Shown: one piece after another, positions 25,653 to 37,123 of the stretch
Position numbering within the stretch: position 1 is the first letter of the stretch
Layout of the letters: each line of letters begins with the position of its first letter
Source: Planctomycetota bacterium
Lineage (GTDB): Bacteria > Planctomycetota > Phycisphaerae > Phycisphaerales > UBA1924
NCBI GenBank assembly: GCA_039819165.1
Contig: JBCBSM010000001.1
Span: 1,426,001 to 1,490,000, forward strand
DNA length: 64,000 nt
Reading direction: 5' to 3'
Program-made: the position numbers and the translations under genes
Notes under the pieces: generated by a model
What the model was told of the DNA's origin: nothing
The model's input: the letters and a program-made list of their open reading frames with translations, nothing else
Database searches by the model: none

Positions 25653-26615
25653 ATGTTAATGAAGACTAACACCCAGGCTGGACCAGCCGACGTCGAGCAG
25701 GCCGACGCCCGCCACACCGACGCCAAGACCACCGACGCCGGCGACGCGCCGTCGACGACGACGCGCTCCCGCGGCAGGCGGTGGTGGCGGCGGATCCGCA
25801 ACGCGGCGGTCGTGATCGCGGGCGCGTCCATGCTCGTGCTCGTGGCGTCGTGCATCCACATCGACCACCACAACCCGGACTATCCGGCCACCAACGCCGA
25901 GGTCCGCGAGGCACTCCGCGAGATGAAGGCCGACCCGATCGGCCACGAGCGCCCCATCGTGGTGCTCAGTGGCTATCGCTCGCCGGGCGCCGCCGGCTCG
26001 ATGCTGGCCGATCGCATCCGCGAGCTGACCGGGGCCGACAAGGACCAACTGCTGGCCATCAGCTTCCCGATGGCCGACGACATCCCGCCGATCGCCGACG
26101 ACGTCGCGAGCCAGGTGGCCGAGCGGTTCGGATCGGACGTCGACCCCGAGACGGGCCGAGCGCGGACCACGGAGGTCGACGTCATCGCGATCTCGATGGG
26201 TGGGCTGGTGGCGCGGACGGCCGCCGCCGACGCCAGCGCCGTGGGCCGCGCCAACGACATGGAGCTTCGGATCGGCACGCTGTACACGTTCGGCACGCCG
26301 CACCGCGGTGCGACGCTCGCCAAGAGGATCCACCTCGATGCGGCCGCGAAGCAGATGATCCCGGGCTCGGAGTTCATCCAGACGCTCAACGCCCAGCCCC
26401 GGGGCTACGAGATCGTGCCCTACGCCGTCCTCCGCGATGCCTGGGTGGGCGCAACCAACTCGGCCCCGCCCGACCAGGAGCCCATCTGGGTGCCGGGGCG
26501 GCTGCTGCTGAGCCACCACCTGATCACGCTGGAGGACCGCATCGTCGCGGATCTCGCGAGACGGATGCGGGGCGAGCCGCCGCTGGGCCGGCCCTCCAAG
26601 CCGCCCCGCAATTGA
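25653..26615 (+). CDS. Alpha/beta-hydrolase (lipase-like) membrane-anchored protein
   Basis: This 320-residue protein starts at ATG 25653, or at ATG 25659 two codons later. It has an unusually long hydrophilic N-terminus of about 47 residues, then 'RNAAVVIAGASMLVLVASC', which is a membrane helix ending in a lipobox-like Cys. The long lead-in argues for either a transmembrane anchor or a lipoprotein with a wrongly extended start. The globular part has the lipase nucleophile elbow 'VIAISMGGLVART' (Ser in a G-x-S-x-G variant with Ala in first place) and 'LYTFGTPHRGATLAKR', typical of PGAP1/triacylglycerol-lipase-like hydrolases. A His near 'LSHHLITLED' may complete the triad. Substrate is unknown. 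Confidence 0.72.
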   Translation: MLMKTNTQAGPADVEQADARHTDAKTTDAGDAPSTTTRSRGRRWWRRIRNAAVVIAGASMLVLVASCIHIDHHNPDYPATNAEVREALREMKADPIGHERPIVVLSGYRSPGAAGSMLADRIRELTGADKDQLLAISFPMADDIPPIADDVASQVAERFGSDVDPETGRARTTEVDVIAISMGGLVARTAAADASAVGRANDMELRIGTLYTFGTPHRGATLAKRIHLDAAAKQMIPGSEFIQTLNAQPRGYEIVPYAVLRDAWVGATNSAPPDQEPIWVPGRLLLSHHLITLEDRIVADLARRMRGEPPLGRPSKPPRN

Positions 26616-26668
26616 TGCGGCCGCCCGGCACCGCCGCCCACCCCGGGATCCGCCGGCCGTCAACCCCG

Positions 26669-26674
26669 TACGAT
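26669..26674 (+). promoter_or_regulatory. Putative -10 element of a leaderless transcript
   Basis: TACGAT lies 5 bases (GCTGC) before the GTG at 26680, and supports that unusual start. Confidence 0.45.
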
Positions 26675-26679
26675 GCTGC

Positions 26680-27186
26680 GTGCTAGAGGATCATGACGCA
26701 AGCACGTCGCTCACGGCCGCGCGGCCGTATGCCGCGCCCTCCGAGGCACCGGGTCGCCCGCGGCTTGCCGGGGCGGCCGTCGCGCTGCCCAGTGGCGGTC
26801 TGCTGGCCGTGGGCGCGGCGCTGACGCCCTCGGAGGCCGGCCACGGCACGCACACCCAGATGGGCCTCCCGCCCTGCCAGTGGGTCACGGCCTTCAACAA
26901 GCCGTGCCCGACCTGTGGCATGACGACGGCCGTCACGCGGGCGGCCAACGGCGACCTCGGCGGGTCCTTCCTGGCCCAACCCGCGGGCATGGGCCTCGCG
27001 CTGGTTGCGGCCGTCGTGTTCTGGTGCGGCCTCCACGGGATGGCCACGGGCGCCGCCACGGTGTCGGTGGCGGCGAAGGCCTGGAGCCCCAGGCTGCTGT
27101 GGGTCGCCGGCGCAGTGCTGCTGGCCGCGTGGCTCTTCAAGCTGGCCACCTTCGATGGGTCGGGCCTGGGGGGGGGTGGATCGTGA
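26680..27186 (+). CDS. DUF2752 family membrane protein
   Basis: This 168-residue protein starts with GTG at 26680. The DUF2752 signature is 'FNKPCPTCGMTTAVTRAANG', with its paired cysteines and Thr-Thr. It is followed by 'GMGLALVAAVVFWCGLHGM' and a third helix 'LLWVAGAVLLAAWLFKLATF'. An additional N-terminal helix ('GAAVALPSGGLLAVGAAL') is weak. DUF2752 proteins are small inner-membrane proteins of unknown function. The stop overlaps the GTG of the next lipoprotein gene (GTGA), making this the first gene of a three-gene operon with two lipoproteins. Confidence 0.8.
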   Translation: MLEDHDASTSLTAARPYAAPSEAPGRPRLAGAAVALPSGGLLAVGAALTPSEAGHGTHTQMGLPPCQWVTAFNKPCPTCGMTTAVTRAANGDLGGSFLAQPAGMGLALVAAVVFWCGLHGMATGAATVSVAAKAWSPRLLWVAGAVLLAAWLFKLATFDGSGLGGGGS

Positions 27187-27860
27187 GCCGAAACGCGTGC
27201 GCGTGCCGCTTCGTGCTGCTTGTGCTGCTGCTCGCCCAAGCGGGATCCCTGGCGGGGTGCAACATCTTCGGCTTCTTCGGCGTGCTCGAGCAGGAACGCC
27301 GCCGCCAGAGCACACGCAAGGTCGAGGCCGAGTACCGGGGGCTGGAGGGCCAGAAGGTCGCGGTTATCGTCGATGCCGACCGCGAGCTGGCGATGACCTA
27401 CCCAAGCATCGACGAGGTGGTGCACGCCAACATCACCGAGCGGCTGCGAGCCAACGTCCCGGGCATCGAGATCATGTCGACCAACGAGATCGAGCGGATC
27501 ATGTTCAACGAGCCGGCGCTGCTGGGCCGCACGTATGACGAGATCGCCGAGCGGCTCGAGGTCGACCGGCTCGTGGTCATCCAGCTCGAGGAGTTCCAGC
27601 TCTTCGAGCCCGGCAACGAGTACGTGTGGGACGGCCGCGTGTCGGGCGTCGTGCTCGTAATCGAAGCCGACTCGTTCATCGAGGAGGACGTCCGCCTCGA
27701 GGAGTTCGTCACGGTGGGCTTCCCGGACCTGCCCAACGTCACGCGGGACGAGCTGCCCGGCTCCACGATGGCCGATCAGCTCGTCCGGCGATTCTCGAAC
27801 CGCTCGGCATGGTTCTTCTACGACCATCGCGAGCGGTACGAGGAGTTCCAGGAGTACTAG
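27183..27860 (+). CDS. Lipoprotein, unknown function (first of a related pair)
   Basis: This 225-residue lipoprotein starts with GTG at 27183, overlapping the DUF2752 stop. Signal 'FVLLVLLLAQAGSLAGC' ends in the lipobox LAGC. The mature protein has alternating strands and helices: 'KVAVIVDADRE', 'VVHANITERLRANV', 'IMSTNEIERIMF', 'IAERLEVDRLVVIQLEEFQL' and 'GVVLVIEADS'. This pattern (nucleotide-free alpha/beta, then 'located in lineage' of a short enzyme-like fold) resembles the CsgG/GNA1162/LpoB-type fold of outer-membrane lipoproteins, by eye only. The next gene encodes a similar protein. Confidence 0.7.
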   Translation: MSRNACACRFVLLVLLLAQAGSLAGCNIFGFFGVLEQERRRQSTRKVEAEYRGLEGQKVAVIVDADRELAMTYPSIDEVVHANITERLRANVPGIEIMSTNEIERIMFNEPALLGRTYDEIAERLEVDRLVVIQLEEFQLFEPGNEYVWDGRVSGVVLVIEADSFIEEDVRLEEFVTVGFPDLPNVTRDELPGSTMADQLVRRFSNRSAWFFYDHRERYEEFQEY

Positions 27861-27861
27861 C

Positions 27862-28506
27862 GTGCGCATGGTGGCAAGCTTGGCGTTGGTGATCGCGGCC
27901 GGCGTGCTAGCCGGCTGCAACATCGTGGCCCCCGCGGTGCTGCTCGTGCAGGGGCCGCCCAAGGTGCCCCGCGAGTTCACGCTCGATCGCGGCCGCGTGA
28001 CGGCCATCATGCTGGACGATCCCGACAGCATCGTGCCCTCGATGGCCTACCGCCGCGAGCTGCTCGCCACCGCACAGCGGCAGCTGGCTTCGCGGGCCAA
28101 GGTCAAGGACGTCGTCGACTCCCGCGAGGTCATGGCCACCCTGCAGCGGGACAGCGCCGAGCAGTCGATGTCCATCGTCGGCATCGGCCGGGCGATCGGC
28201 GCCGAGCAGATCATCTGGGTCCGCGTCGAGCGCTTCCGCCTGGCGGCCGACACCGGCGAGTTGCGGCCCAACTCCCGGCTCCGCGTCAAGGTCATCGACG
28301 TGGCCAACAACGAGCGGCTGTGGCCCGAGCCGGATTCCTCCGGCCACGTCCTCGACGTCACCATGCCGGTCCGCCCGGACTTCGTGCCCAGCAGCGGCCA
28401 CGAGCAGCGACAGGCGCTCGACGATCTCGCGGCCTACTCGGGCCGCGCCGTCAGCGAGCTGTTCTACAACGAAGAGCGGGTCCTCAGCGCCCGCGCGGGC
28501 AACTGA
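27862..28506 (+). CDS. Lipoprotein, unknown function (second of a related pair)
   Basis: This 214-residue lipoprotein starts 2 bases after the previous stop, at GTG 27862, or at ATG 27868. The signal 'SLALVIAAGVLAGC' has a perfect lipobox. The order of elements matches its upstream neighbour: 'RRELLATAQRQLASRAKV', 'VVDSREVMATLQ', 'IGRAIGAEQIIWVRVERFRL' and 'LRVKVIDVANNERLWP'. The two are probably diverged duplicates with the same fold. An outer-membrane partner role for the DUF2752 protein is inference from the operon. Confidence 0.7.
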   Translation: MRMVASLALVIAAGVLAGCNIVAPAVLLVQGPPKVPREFTLDRGRVTAIMLDDPDSIVPSMAYRRELLATAQRQLASRAKVKDVVDSREVMATLQRDSAEQSMSIVGIGRAIGAEQIIWVRVERFRLAADTGELRPNSRLRVKVIDVANNERLWPEPDSSGHVLDVTMPVRPDFVPSSGHEQRQALDDLAAYSGRAVSELFYNEERVLSARAGN

Positions 28507-28522
28507 GCCCCGGGGCGTCGCC

Positions 28523-29509
28523 GTGGCCTTGCTGCACCTCTTCGAGGTCGACGGACCCTCCGACGCGGCCTCCGAGTCGACGCCGCCCGATCGCGTGCTC
28601 CGACGCGGCGGGGACCTCTCGGCCCTCGCCCTCGCGGCCTTCCTGCGCACTGCCGCGCCGGTGCCGCACGTCCGCGTCGTCCTGGGCCATGCCGGCGCCG
28701 ACGCCCGGGCCGAACGGCTCGACGTCCGGCCCGATGCCCGCGTGCCCACACCGGCGGGAGGCAGCGTCCGCCTCGCGGCCCGCGGGCTGCAACGCGTGCT
28801 CCGCGACATCGAGCCAGCCGGCTGCGTGGCCTGGAGCGGGTTCGCCGCAGCTGTCGCGCGTCGCGCGGGCGTCGGCGGATCTCTCGGCGCAGTCGCCGCG
28901 ATCGATCCCCACGGTCGATCTCCGGCGGATACCGCCGAGGCGATCAAGATCGCGCAGTGCACGTCCGTCCCCGACCGCGGCGACCATGGCGAGCGTCCGC
29001 GCGTGCTCCTGCTGGCCGACCCGGGCACACAGGGGCGGACGCTGCTGCCCTGGCGTGGCGTGAGCCTGGCCAGCGCCGGGCACGCGGGCATCGACTTCGC
29101 CGTGCCGCCGGCGTGCTCCGGGCTCCGGCGGCTGCTGCGGATGCCCACCGAGGGGCTCGACCTCGTGCGGATCGACGTTGATGGCCGGCCGCTGCACGAG
29201 CGGCTCGCGGCGGCGACGGTCGCCCTCGCCGTGCACGGGCCGGACGCCGACGCCCACGCGAGCCCGGGCCTCGTCGCCGCGGCGCTCTCCGCGGGCCTGC
29301 ACGTCGTGGCCGATCCCCGGCATGCGCCCGTGTCACTGCACGACAACCCGGGGCTGGTGCCGTGCCATCGCGCCGCGACCGCCGAGGTCGCCCGCGCGCT
29401 GCTCGACGCGATGGCCAAGCGTCCGCGCAGGCGCACAACCGGAGCGCTCGCCGCCGGATTCGTCGATAGGGTCTACGCCGCCGCCGGCGTGACGCCCCAG
29501 CCCGCCTAG
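28523..29509 (+). CDS. Hypothetical protein, possibly degenerate GT4-like glycosyltransferase
   Basis: This 328-residue protein starts at GTG 28523, 16 bases after the preceding stop. No signal peptide or membrane helix. The C-terminal third, with 'PGLVAAALSAGLHVVADPR' followed by 'VSLHDNPGLVPC', recalls the donor-binding part of GT-B glycosyltransferases (family 4), where a 'E-G-x-x-A-x-A-x-G-x-P-V-V' motif lies. The catalytic Glu pair and the N-terminal acceptor domain are not convincing. It is probably a cytoplasmic protein with a Rossmann-like fold. Stops of this gene and the convergent cytochrome gene overlap by 4 bases. Confidence 0.6.
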   Translation: MALLHLFEVDGPSDAASESTPPDRVLRRGGDLSALALAAFLRTAAPVPHVRVVLGHAGADARAERLDVRPDARVPTPAGGSVRLAARGLQRVLRDIEPAGCVAWSGFAAAVARRAGVGGSLGAVAAIDPHGRSPADTAEAIKIAQCTSVPDRGDHGERPRVLLLADPGTQGRTLLPWRGVSLASAGHAGIDFAVPPACSGLRRLLRMPTEGLDLVRIDVDGRPLHERLAAATVALAVHGPDADAHASPGLVAAALSAGLHVVADPRHAPVSLHDNPGLVPCHRAATAEVARALLDAMAKRPRRRTTGALAAGFVDRVYAAAGVTPQPA

Positions 29510-29988
29510 AGCTGGTCTCGGATGTCGGTGACGTGGACGTCGCGGACCGACGGCGCGAAGTTGCCCCACGATCGGCGGATGTAGGTCAGGATCGCCGCGA
29601 TCTCGTCGTCGCGGAGGTGCGCGTAGCTCTGCATCGGCAGCGAATACTCGCCCGAGGCGCGGAGCGCCCCGGGCGCATCGCCGCCGATGCCCAGCAGCAT
29701 CATTTCGGTCAGGTAATCGGGATCGCCCAGGACGGCGGCCGAGCCCACGAGCGCCGGGCCCATGCCGAACACGCCCTCACCCTGGGCCGCGTGGCACTGC
29801 TGGCAGTGCAGGATGTAGAGCTGGCGGCCCTCGACAGTGGAGACGACGGCCTCCGCCGACCGCATCGTGGCGGCGGGCGTCGAGTTCTCGCTGCACGCCG
29901 GCAGGACGGACACCGCGGCCAGGACCATCAGGCCGCCGCACGCCAGTGCCACGCCCCCGGGGCGTACGGGGATCGGCTGCTGCGTCAT
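29506..29988 (-). CDS. Lipoprotein cytochrome c (class I)
   Basis: This 160-residue protein starts at ATG 29988 behind GGAGGTGC. Its hydrophobic leader 'LACGGLMVLAAVSVLPAC' ends in a lipobox-like Cys. A single haem c site is present: 'ILHCQQCHAAQGEG' (CxxCH). The distal Met ligand is probably in 'EYSLPMQSYAHLRDDE', followed by the class I ending 'IAAILTYIRRSWGN'. It is a membrane-tethered electron carrier in the periplasm. Its partners (oxidase, dehydrogenase) are not nearby. Confidence 0.88.
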   Translation of the reverse strand: MTQQPIPVRPGGVALACGGLMVLAAVSVLPACSENSTPAATMRSAEAVVSTVEGRQLYILHCQQCHAAQGEGVFGMGPALVGSAAVLGDPDYLTEMMLLGIGGDAPGALRASGEYSLPMQSYAHLRDDEIAAILTYIRRSWGNFAPSVRDVHVTDIRDQL

Positions 29989-30041
29989 CGAGCACCTCCG
30001 TCCCGCGATGGTAGCGGATTACGACCCACGCGCGAAGCCGA

Positions 30042-30047
30042 TATGTT
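30042..30047 (+). promoter_or_regulatory. Putative -10 element of a leaderless transcript
   Basis: TATGTT lies 5 bases before the GTG at 30053. Confidence 0.35.
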
Positions 30048-30052
30048 CGGGT

Positions 30053-31264
30053 GTGCCCGCGGCCCGCCCCAACCTGCACCGGCCCGACGATCGGTTCGTG
30101 CCCGTACGCCTCGACGCGCTGGTCGACGCCATCGACGGCGACCCCGGCCGCTTCGGGCCCGTCGCTGGCTGGGCCCAGAAGCTCGCCCGCAGCCTGGAGC
30201 GGGTGATCGGGCTGGAGGCCAACGAGCTGCACCGCCACCTCGACCGGCTATACGCCGCGATGAACCCCGACCTCGACACGCTGCCGGGCCATGCCGCGCC
30301 CGACGGCACGCTGCACGACGCTCTCTGCTACCTGCTGGGCAAGGCCAACTTCACCGAGATGGACGACGTGGGCATCAAGGCCGCCCTCGCCGCCGGCAGC
30401 GTGTACGGCCTGCGGGTCAAGCTCGATCCCGAGATGATCGAGCGCCTGTCGCTGCACGTCCGCGGACGCGGCTTCGAGACCCACCACCGCCGCCATCGCG
30501 TGCGGCCCTGGCGGACCAGTCCCTTCGACGTCGAGGTGTTCCCGAGGCTCGTTGTCGTCGCGCAGATCAAGGGCGAGGACCACCTGCGGCTCAAGCTCTT
30601 CCGCGATATCCCGATGGCCGACGTCGAGGCGCTGCTGCCCCACGCCCGCGTGCAGATGTCGGTGACCGACCGCCTGCAGATCATCGGCGGCGGCGCGGGC
30701 TCGCTGGGCGGCGTCGCCAAGGTGGCCGCCGGGGGCGCGGTCTCGACGACGGCCCTGGCCGTGCCCGTCGCCATCGGGCTGGGCGGCCTGGCGATCAAGA
30801 GCTTCCTGGGCTACCGCCGCAAGAAGCACCAGCGGACGAGCCACCGCACGCAGCACCTCTACGACAAGAACATCGCCAACAACGCCGCCGTCTTGCACAC
30901 GCTGTGCCGCATGATCGCCCAGGAGGAGTGCAAGGAGGCGCTGCTCGCCTACGCGGTGCTCGCCAGCGGCACGACGAACGCCTCCTGCGCCGGCACGCTG
31001 GACAAGGCCGTCGAGCGGTTCCTCCGCGATCGGTTCGCCCTCACGCTGGACTTCGACGGTCCCGATGCCTGCGGCACGCTCCGGCGGCTGGGCCTCGCGG
31101 CCGCCGACCCGCTCGCCGCGATCCGACCCGAGGCCGCGCTAGCCGCGCTCGACGAGTTATGGCGGGATCGCCGCACGGCGCGGCACCATGTCAACAGCGT
31201 GGCAAACAACTTCGCGGACGGCGTGGGCGTACGCTCGGCCGATGCCCGAACCGCCGACCAATAG
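30053..31264 (+). CDS. DUF3754 family protein
   Basis: This 403-residue protein starts at GTG 30053; an alternative ATG at 30008 would add 15 residues. The N-terminal 'DRFVPVRLDALVDAI' and the central 'EVFPRLVVVAQIKGEDHLRLKLFRD' split across strands, 'IPMADVEALLPHARVQMSVTDRLQI', a Gly-rich hydrophobic stretch ('VAVPVAIGLGGLAIKSFLGY') and 'RTQHLYDKNIANNAAVL' match DUF3754/TMEM143-like proteins. Their role is unknown; eukaryotic members are mitochondrial or plastid. The hydrophobic part probably forms one or two membrane helices. The 3' end overlaps the phosphatase gene by 23 bases. Confidence 0.8.
   Translation: MPAARPNLHRPDDRFVPVRLDALVDAIDGDPGRFGPVAGWAQKLARSLERVIGLEANELHRHLDRLYAAMNPDLDTLPGHAAPDGTLHDALCYLLGKANFTEMDDVGIKAALAAGSVYGLRVKLDPEMIERLSLHVRGRGFETHHRRHRVRPWRTSPFDVEVFPRLVVVAQIKGEDHLRLKLFRDIPMADVEALLPHARVQMSVTDRLQIIGGGAGSLGGVAKVAAGGAVSTTALAVPVAIGLGGLAIKSFLGYRRKKHQRTSHRTQHLYDKNIANNAAVLHTLCRMIAQEECKEALLAYAVLASGTTNASCAGTLDKAVERFLRDRFALTLDFDGPDACGTLRRLGLAAADPLAAIRPEAALAALDELWRDRRTARHHVNSVANNFADGVGVRSADARTADQ
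31230..31235 (+). promoter_or_regulatory. Putative -10 element of a leaderless transcript
   Basis: TACGCT lies 6 bases (CGGCCG) before the ATG at 31242, inside the end of the upstream gene. Confidence 0.4.
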
Positions 31265-31748
31265 CGTCCTCTTCGTCTGCCTCGGCAACATCTGCCGCAG
31301 CCCGCTGGCCGAGGGCATCTTCCTGCATCTCGCCCGCGAGCGTGCGATCGACGTCGTCGCGGACTCGGCCGGCACGGGCCACTGGCACGTCGGCGACCGC
31401 CCCGACCGCCGCGCCCTCGCGACGGCCGACCGCCACGGCGTCGAGCTGCCCGGCATCGGCCGCCAGATCGACCCATCGAGCGACTTCGGCCGCTTCGCGT
31501 GGATCGTGCCGATGGACGCCAGCAATCACCGCGATCTGCTGCGGCTGGGCTCGCCCCCCGAACGCACCCGCCGGATGCGGGCATTCGATCCGGAGCACGC
31601 GGGCGAGGTCGACCGCGCCCCCGACGTGCCCGACCCCTACTACGGCGAGGACGACGGCTTCGAGCGGGTGTACGAGATGCTCACCGCGGCGTGCAACGGC
31701 CTGCTCGACCAGCTGGTCGACCAGCGGCACGCGACGGCGAATCGCTAG
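31242..31748 (+). CDS. Low-molecular-weight protein-tyrosine-phosphatase
   Basis: This 168-residue enzyme removes phosphate from tyrosine (or arginine) residues. The P-loop 'VLFVCLGNICRSPLAEG' is complete (Cys-x5-Arg-Ser). The general acid Asp is in 'VPDPYYGEDDGF'. Length fits the family. ATG 31242 is the correct start because the P-loop must be near the N-terminus. The gene converges on sucB with 12 bases between. A tyrosine kinase partner is not visible in the window. Confidence 0.92.
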   Translation: MPEPPTNSVLFVCLGNICRSPLAEGIFLHLARERAIDVVADSAGTGHWHVGDRPDRRALATADRHGVELPGIGRQIDPSSDFGRFAWIVPMDASNHRDLLRLGSPPERTRRMRAFDPEHAGEVDRAPDVPDPYYGEDDGFERVYEMLTAACNGLLDQLVDQRHATANR

Positions 31749-31760
31749 GAACGCCTCGAA

Positions 31761-33131
31761 CTAGAGATCGATCAGGATCCGCTCGGGGTTCTCGATGCAG
31801 TTCTTGATAGTGACCAGGAACTGCACGGCCTCGGCGCCGTCGATGATGCGGTGGTCGTAGCTGACCGCCAGGTACATCATCGGGCGGAGGGCCAGCTGGC
31901 CCGGGTTGGCCGGATCCTCGACGGCGCGCTTCTTGATGGTGTGCATGCCCAGGATGGCCGACTGCGGCGGGTTGAGGATCGGCGTGCTCATCAGGCTGCC
32001 GAACACGCCGCCGTTGGTGATCGTGAACGTGCCGCCGGTCATCTCGTCGAGCGTCAGCTTGCCGTCGCGGGCCTTCGTTGCCAGGTCCTTGATGGTGCTC
32101 TCGATCTCGGCGAAGCTCAGCGTCTCGGCGTTGCGCACGACGGGCACGACGAGGCCCTTGGGGCTGGCGACCGCGATGGCGACGTCGCAGTAGTCGTGCG
32201 TCTGGATGACCGGCTTGCCGCCCTCGTCCTCGGCGATGTAGCCGTTGACGAGCGGGAAGGCCTTGAGCCCCTGCACGACGGCCTTGACGAAGAAGGACAT
32301 GAAGCCCAGCCCGATGCCGTGCTTCTTCTCGAAGTCCTCCTTGTACTGCTTGCGGAGGGCCATGACGGCGGTCATGTCGCACTCGTTGAAGGTCGTCAGC
32401 ATCGCCGCGGTCTGCTGCGCCTCGACGAGGCGGTTGGCGACGCGCTGCCGCAGCGGGGTCATCTTCTCGCGATGGATGTCGCGGCTGCCGGACGGGGCGC
32501 CGTCCCCGCCGTTCCGCGTGGCGCCGTTGTCGCCCCCGGGCCGCCCGCCGGACTGGAGGAAGGCCAGCACGTCCTGCTCGCGGATGCGGCCGCTCGCGCC
32601 CGTGCCCACTACGGAGGACAGATCCACGCCGTGCTCGCTGGCGACCTTCTCGGCCACCGGCGTCGCGTGCACGTCGGCGCCGTTGTCGGGCCTCGCCTTC
32701 GGCACGCGATCCGTCTTGGCAACCTTCTCGGCGATGGCCGTTCCGCCCCCGCCGGCTTCCGACGCCCGCTTCTCGCCCTGGCCGCCGCCGGCCGCGGTCT
32801 CGGCGGCCTTGCCGGCGTCCTTGGACCCGGACTTCGCCGGCTCGGCGTCCTCGGCCGATTCGCCCTGGGAGGACTCGCCCCCGCCGGGCTTCTCGGCCGA
32901 TTCGTCGATGGAGCCCACGGTCGCGCCGACCTCGACCTCGTCGCCCTCCGAGGCACCGTGCTTGACGACGCCCGCCGCGGGCGCGGGCACCTCCATGGTG
33001 ATCTTGTCGGTCTCGAGCTCGAGCACCGTCTCGTCCCGCTCCACGTAGTCGCCGTCGGCCACGGTCCACGCGGCGATGACGCCGCTGGTGATCGACTCGC
33101 CGACCTCTGGGATCACGATGTTGGTGGCCAT
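31761..33131 (-). CDS. sucB: 2-oxoglutarate dehydrogenase E2, dihydrolipoyl succinyltransferase
   Basis: This 456-residue E2 core of the oxoglutarate dehydrogenase complex transfers the succinyl group from lipoate to CoA. Residues 1-77 are one lipoyl domain, with the lipoylated Lys in '[13 protein letters not shown]'. A long Glu/Gly/Ala/Lys linker leads to the peripheral subunit-binding domain at about 150-190 ('[19 protein letters not shown]', '[12 protein letters not shown]'). The catalytic domain covers 225-456, with '[19 protein letters not shown]' and the active-site His of '[16 protein letters not shown]'. 'TFNECDM' favours succinyl over acetyl transfer. The gene follows sucA by 47 bases; no E3 (lpd) gene follows. 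Confidence 0.95.
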   Translation of the reverse strand: MATNIVIPEVGESITSGVIAAWTVADGDYVERDETVLELETDKITMEVPAPAAGVVKHGASEGDEVEVGATVGSIDESAEKPGGGESSQGESAEDAEPAKSGSKDAGKAAETAAGGGQGEKRASEAGGGGTAIAEKVAKTDRVPKARPDNGADVHATPVAEKVASEHGVDLSSVVGTGASGRIREQDVLAFLQSGGRPGGDNGATRNGGDGAPSGSRDIHREKMTPLRQRVANRLVEAQQTAAMLTTFNECDMTAVMALRKQYKEDFEKKHGIGLGFMSFFVKAVVQGLKAFPLVNGYIAEDEGGKPVIQTHDYCDVAIAVASPKGLVVPVVRNAETLSFAEIESTIKDLATKARDGKLTLDEMTGGTFTITNGGVFGSLMSTPILNPPQSAILGMHTIKKRAVEDPANPGQLALRPMMYLAVSYDHRIIDGAEAVQFLVTIKNCIENPERILIDL

Positions 33132-33178
33132 GCGTGGCTCCTGCCGTCCGTGCAGCGTCGTGTGAATGCCGAATCGTC

Positions 33179-36067
<2,889 letters not shown>

Positions 36068-36230
36068 CGGATTCCCCTCTGCAATCGGCCGATCCCGCGC
36101 CGGCGAGCCTCGTGCGGGCGGGCGGCCTCGAAGCGTTGCGAACTCTATTCAATCGGCGCTTGGCCGGGCCGGATTCGGTCTTCCGGCCGCTCGTCCTCCA
36201 TCGGCCCGCGTGCTCCCGGCTGAGGGGCGA

Positions 36231-37106
36231 TCAGCCGAAGCGGCCCGTGACGTACTCCTCGGTCTCGCGGAGCTTGGGCCGCTGGAAGATGTCCGCGGTC
36301 GGGCCGTACTCGACCAGCCGTCCGAGGTACATGAACGCCGTGAAATCGCTCACCCGGGTGGCCTGCTGCATGTTGTGCGTGACGATGAGGACCGTGTACC
36401 GCGTGGCGATCTCGTGGATCAACTCCTCGATCCGCAGCGTCGCGATTGGGTCCAGCGCCGAGCACGGCTCATCGAGCAGCAGCACCTCGGGATCGGCCAC
36501 GATGGCCCGGGCGATGCACAGCCGCTGCTGCTGCCCGCCGCTGAGCCCCAGAGCCGAGTCCTTCAGCCGGTCCTTGGCCTCGTCCCACAGCGCGGCGGCC
36601 CGCAGCGCCCGCTCGCAGGCCTCGGCCAGCACACCGCGGCGGTTCTCGCCGTCGATCCGCAGCGGGTAGACCACGTTCTCGAAGATCGACATCGGGAATG
36701 GGTTGGGCTTCTGGAACACCATCCCGATCCGCTTGCGCAGCTCGATCACGTCGACGTCGTGCGCATAGATCGGCTGGCCGTTGAGCGTCATGCCGCCCTC
36801 GACCCGGACGCCGTCGATCAGGTCGTTCAGCCGGTTGACGCTCCGCAGCAGCGTGGACTTGCCGCAGCCCGACGGCCCGATGAGCGCCGTGACCCGGCCC
36901 CGGGGCACCATCATCGACACGTCGTGGAGCGCCTGCTGGTCGTAGTTGTAGAACAGCCGGAACCGCTCGACGTCCAGCACCGTGTCCTCGGCGGCGAGCG
37001 CGTCGTGCACCACCGAGCCGGCGGTCTCGCCGCGGCGGATGGCGTCGATGACCGGGTAATCCCGGGCCTGCGTAGCCGTGGCGCGCGTGTCGATCGCCTG
37101 GGTCAT
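36231..37106 (-). CDS. pstB: Phosphate ABC transporter ATP-binding protein
   Basis: This 291-residue ATPase powers the high-affinity phosphate transporter. Walker A 'GPSGCGKST', Q-loop '[13 protein letters not shown]' (the PstB-specific 'KPNPFPxSI'), signature '[15 protein letters not shown]', Walker B '[14 protein letters not shown]' and H-loop 'IVTHNMQQA' are all present. An extension of about 40 residues at the N-terminus precedes the usual '[12 protein letters not shown]'. ATG 37106 (MTQAIDTR) lies 17 bases after the pstA stop; the longer frame upstream is a shadow in pstA. It is last in the order pstS-C-A-B; phoU is not downstream. Confidence 0.95.
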   Translation of the reverse strand: MTQAIDTRATATQARDYPVIDAIRRGETAGSVVHDALAAEDTVLDVERFRLFYNYDQQALHDVSMMVPRGRVTALIGPSGCGKSTLLRSVNRLNDLIDGVRVEGGMTLNGQPIYAHDVDVIELRKRIGMVFQKPNPFPMSIFENVVYPLRIDGENRRGVLAEACERALRAAALWDEAKDRLKDSALGLSGGQQQRLCIARAIVADPEVLLLDEPCSALDPIATLRIEELIHEIATRYTVLIVTHNMQQATRVSDFTAFMYLGRLVEYGPTADIFQRPKLRETEEYVTGRFG

Positions 37107-37123
37107 GGGTGCGTGCGACTCCC

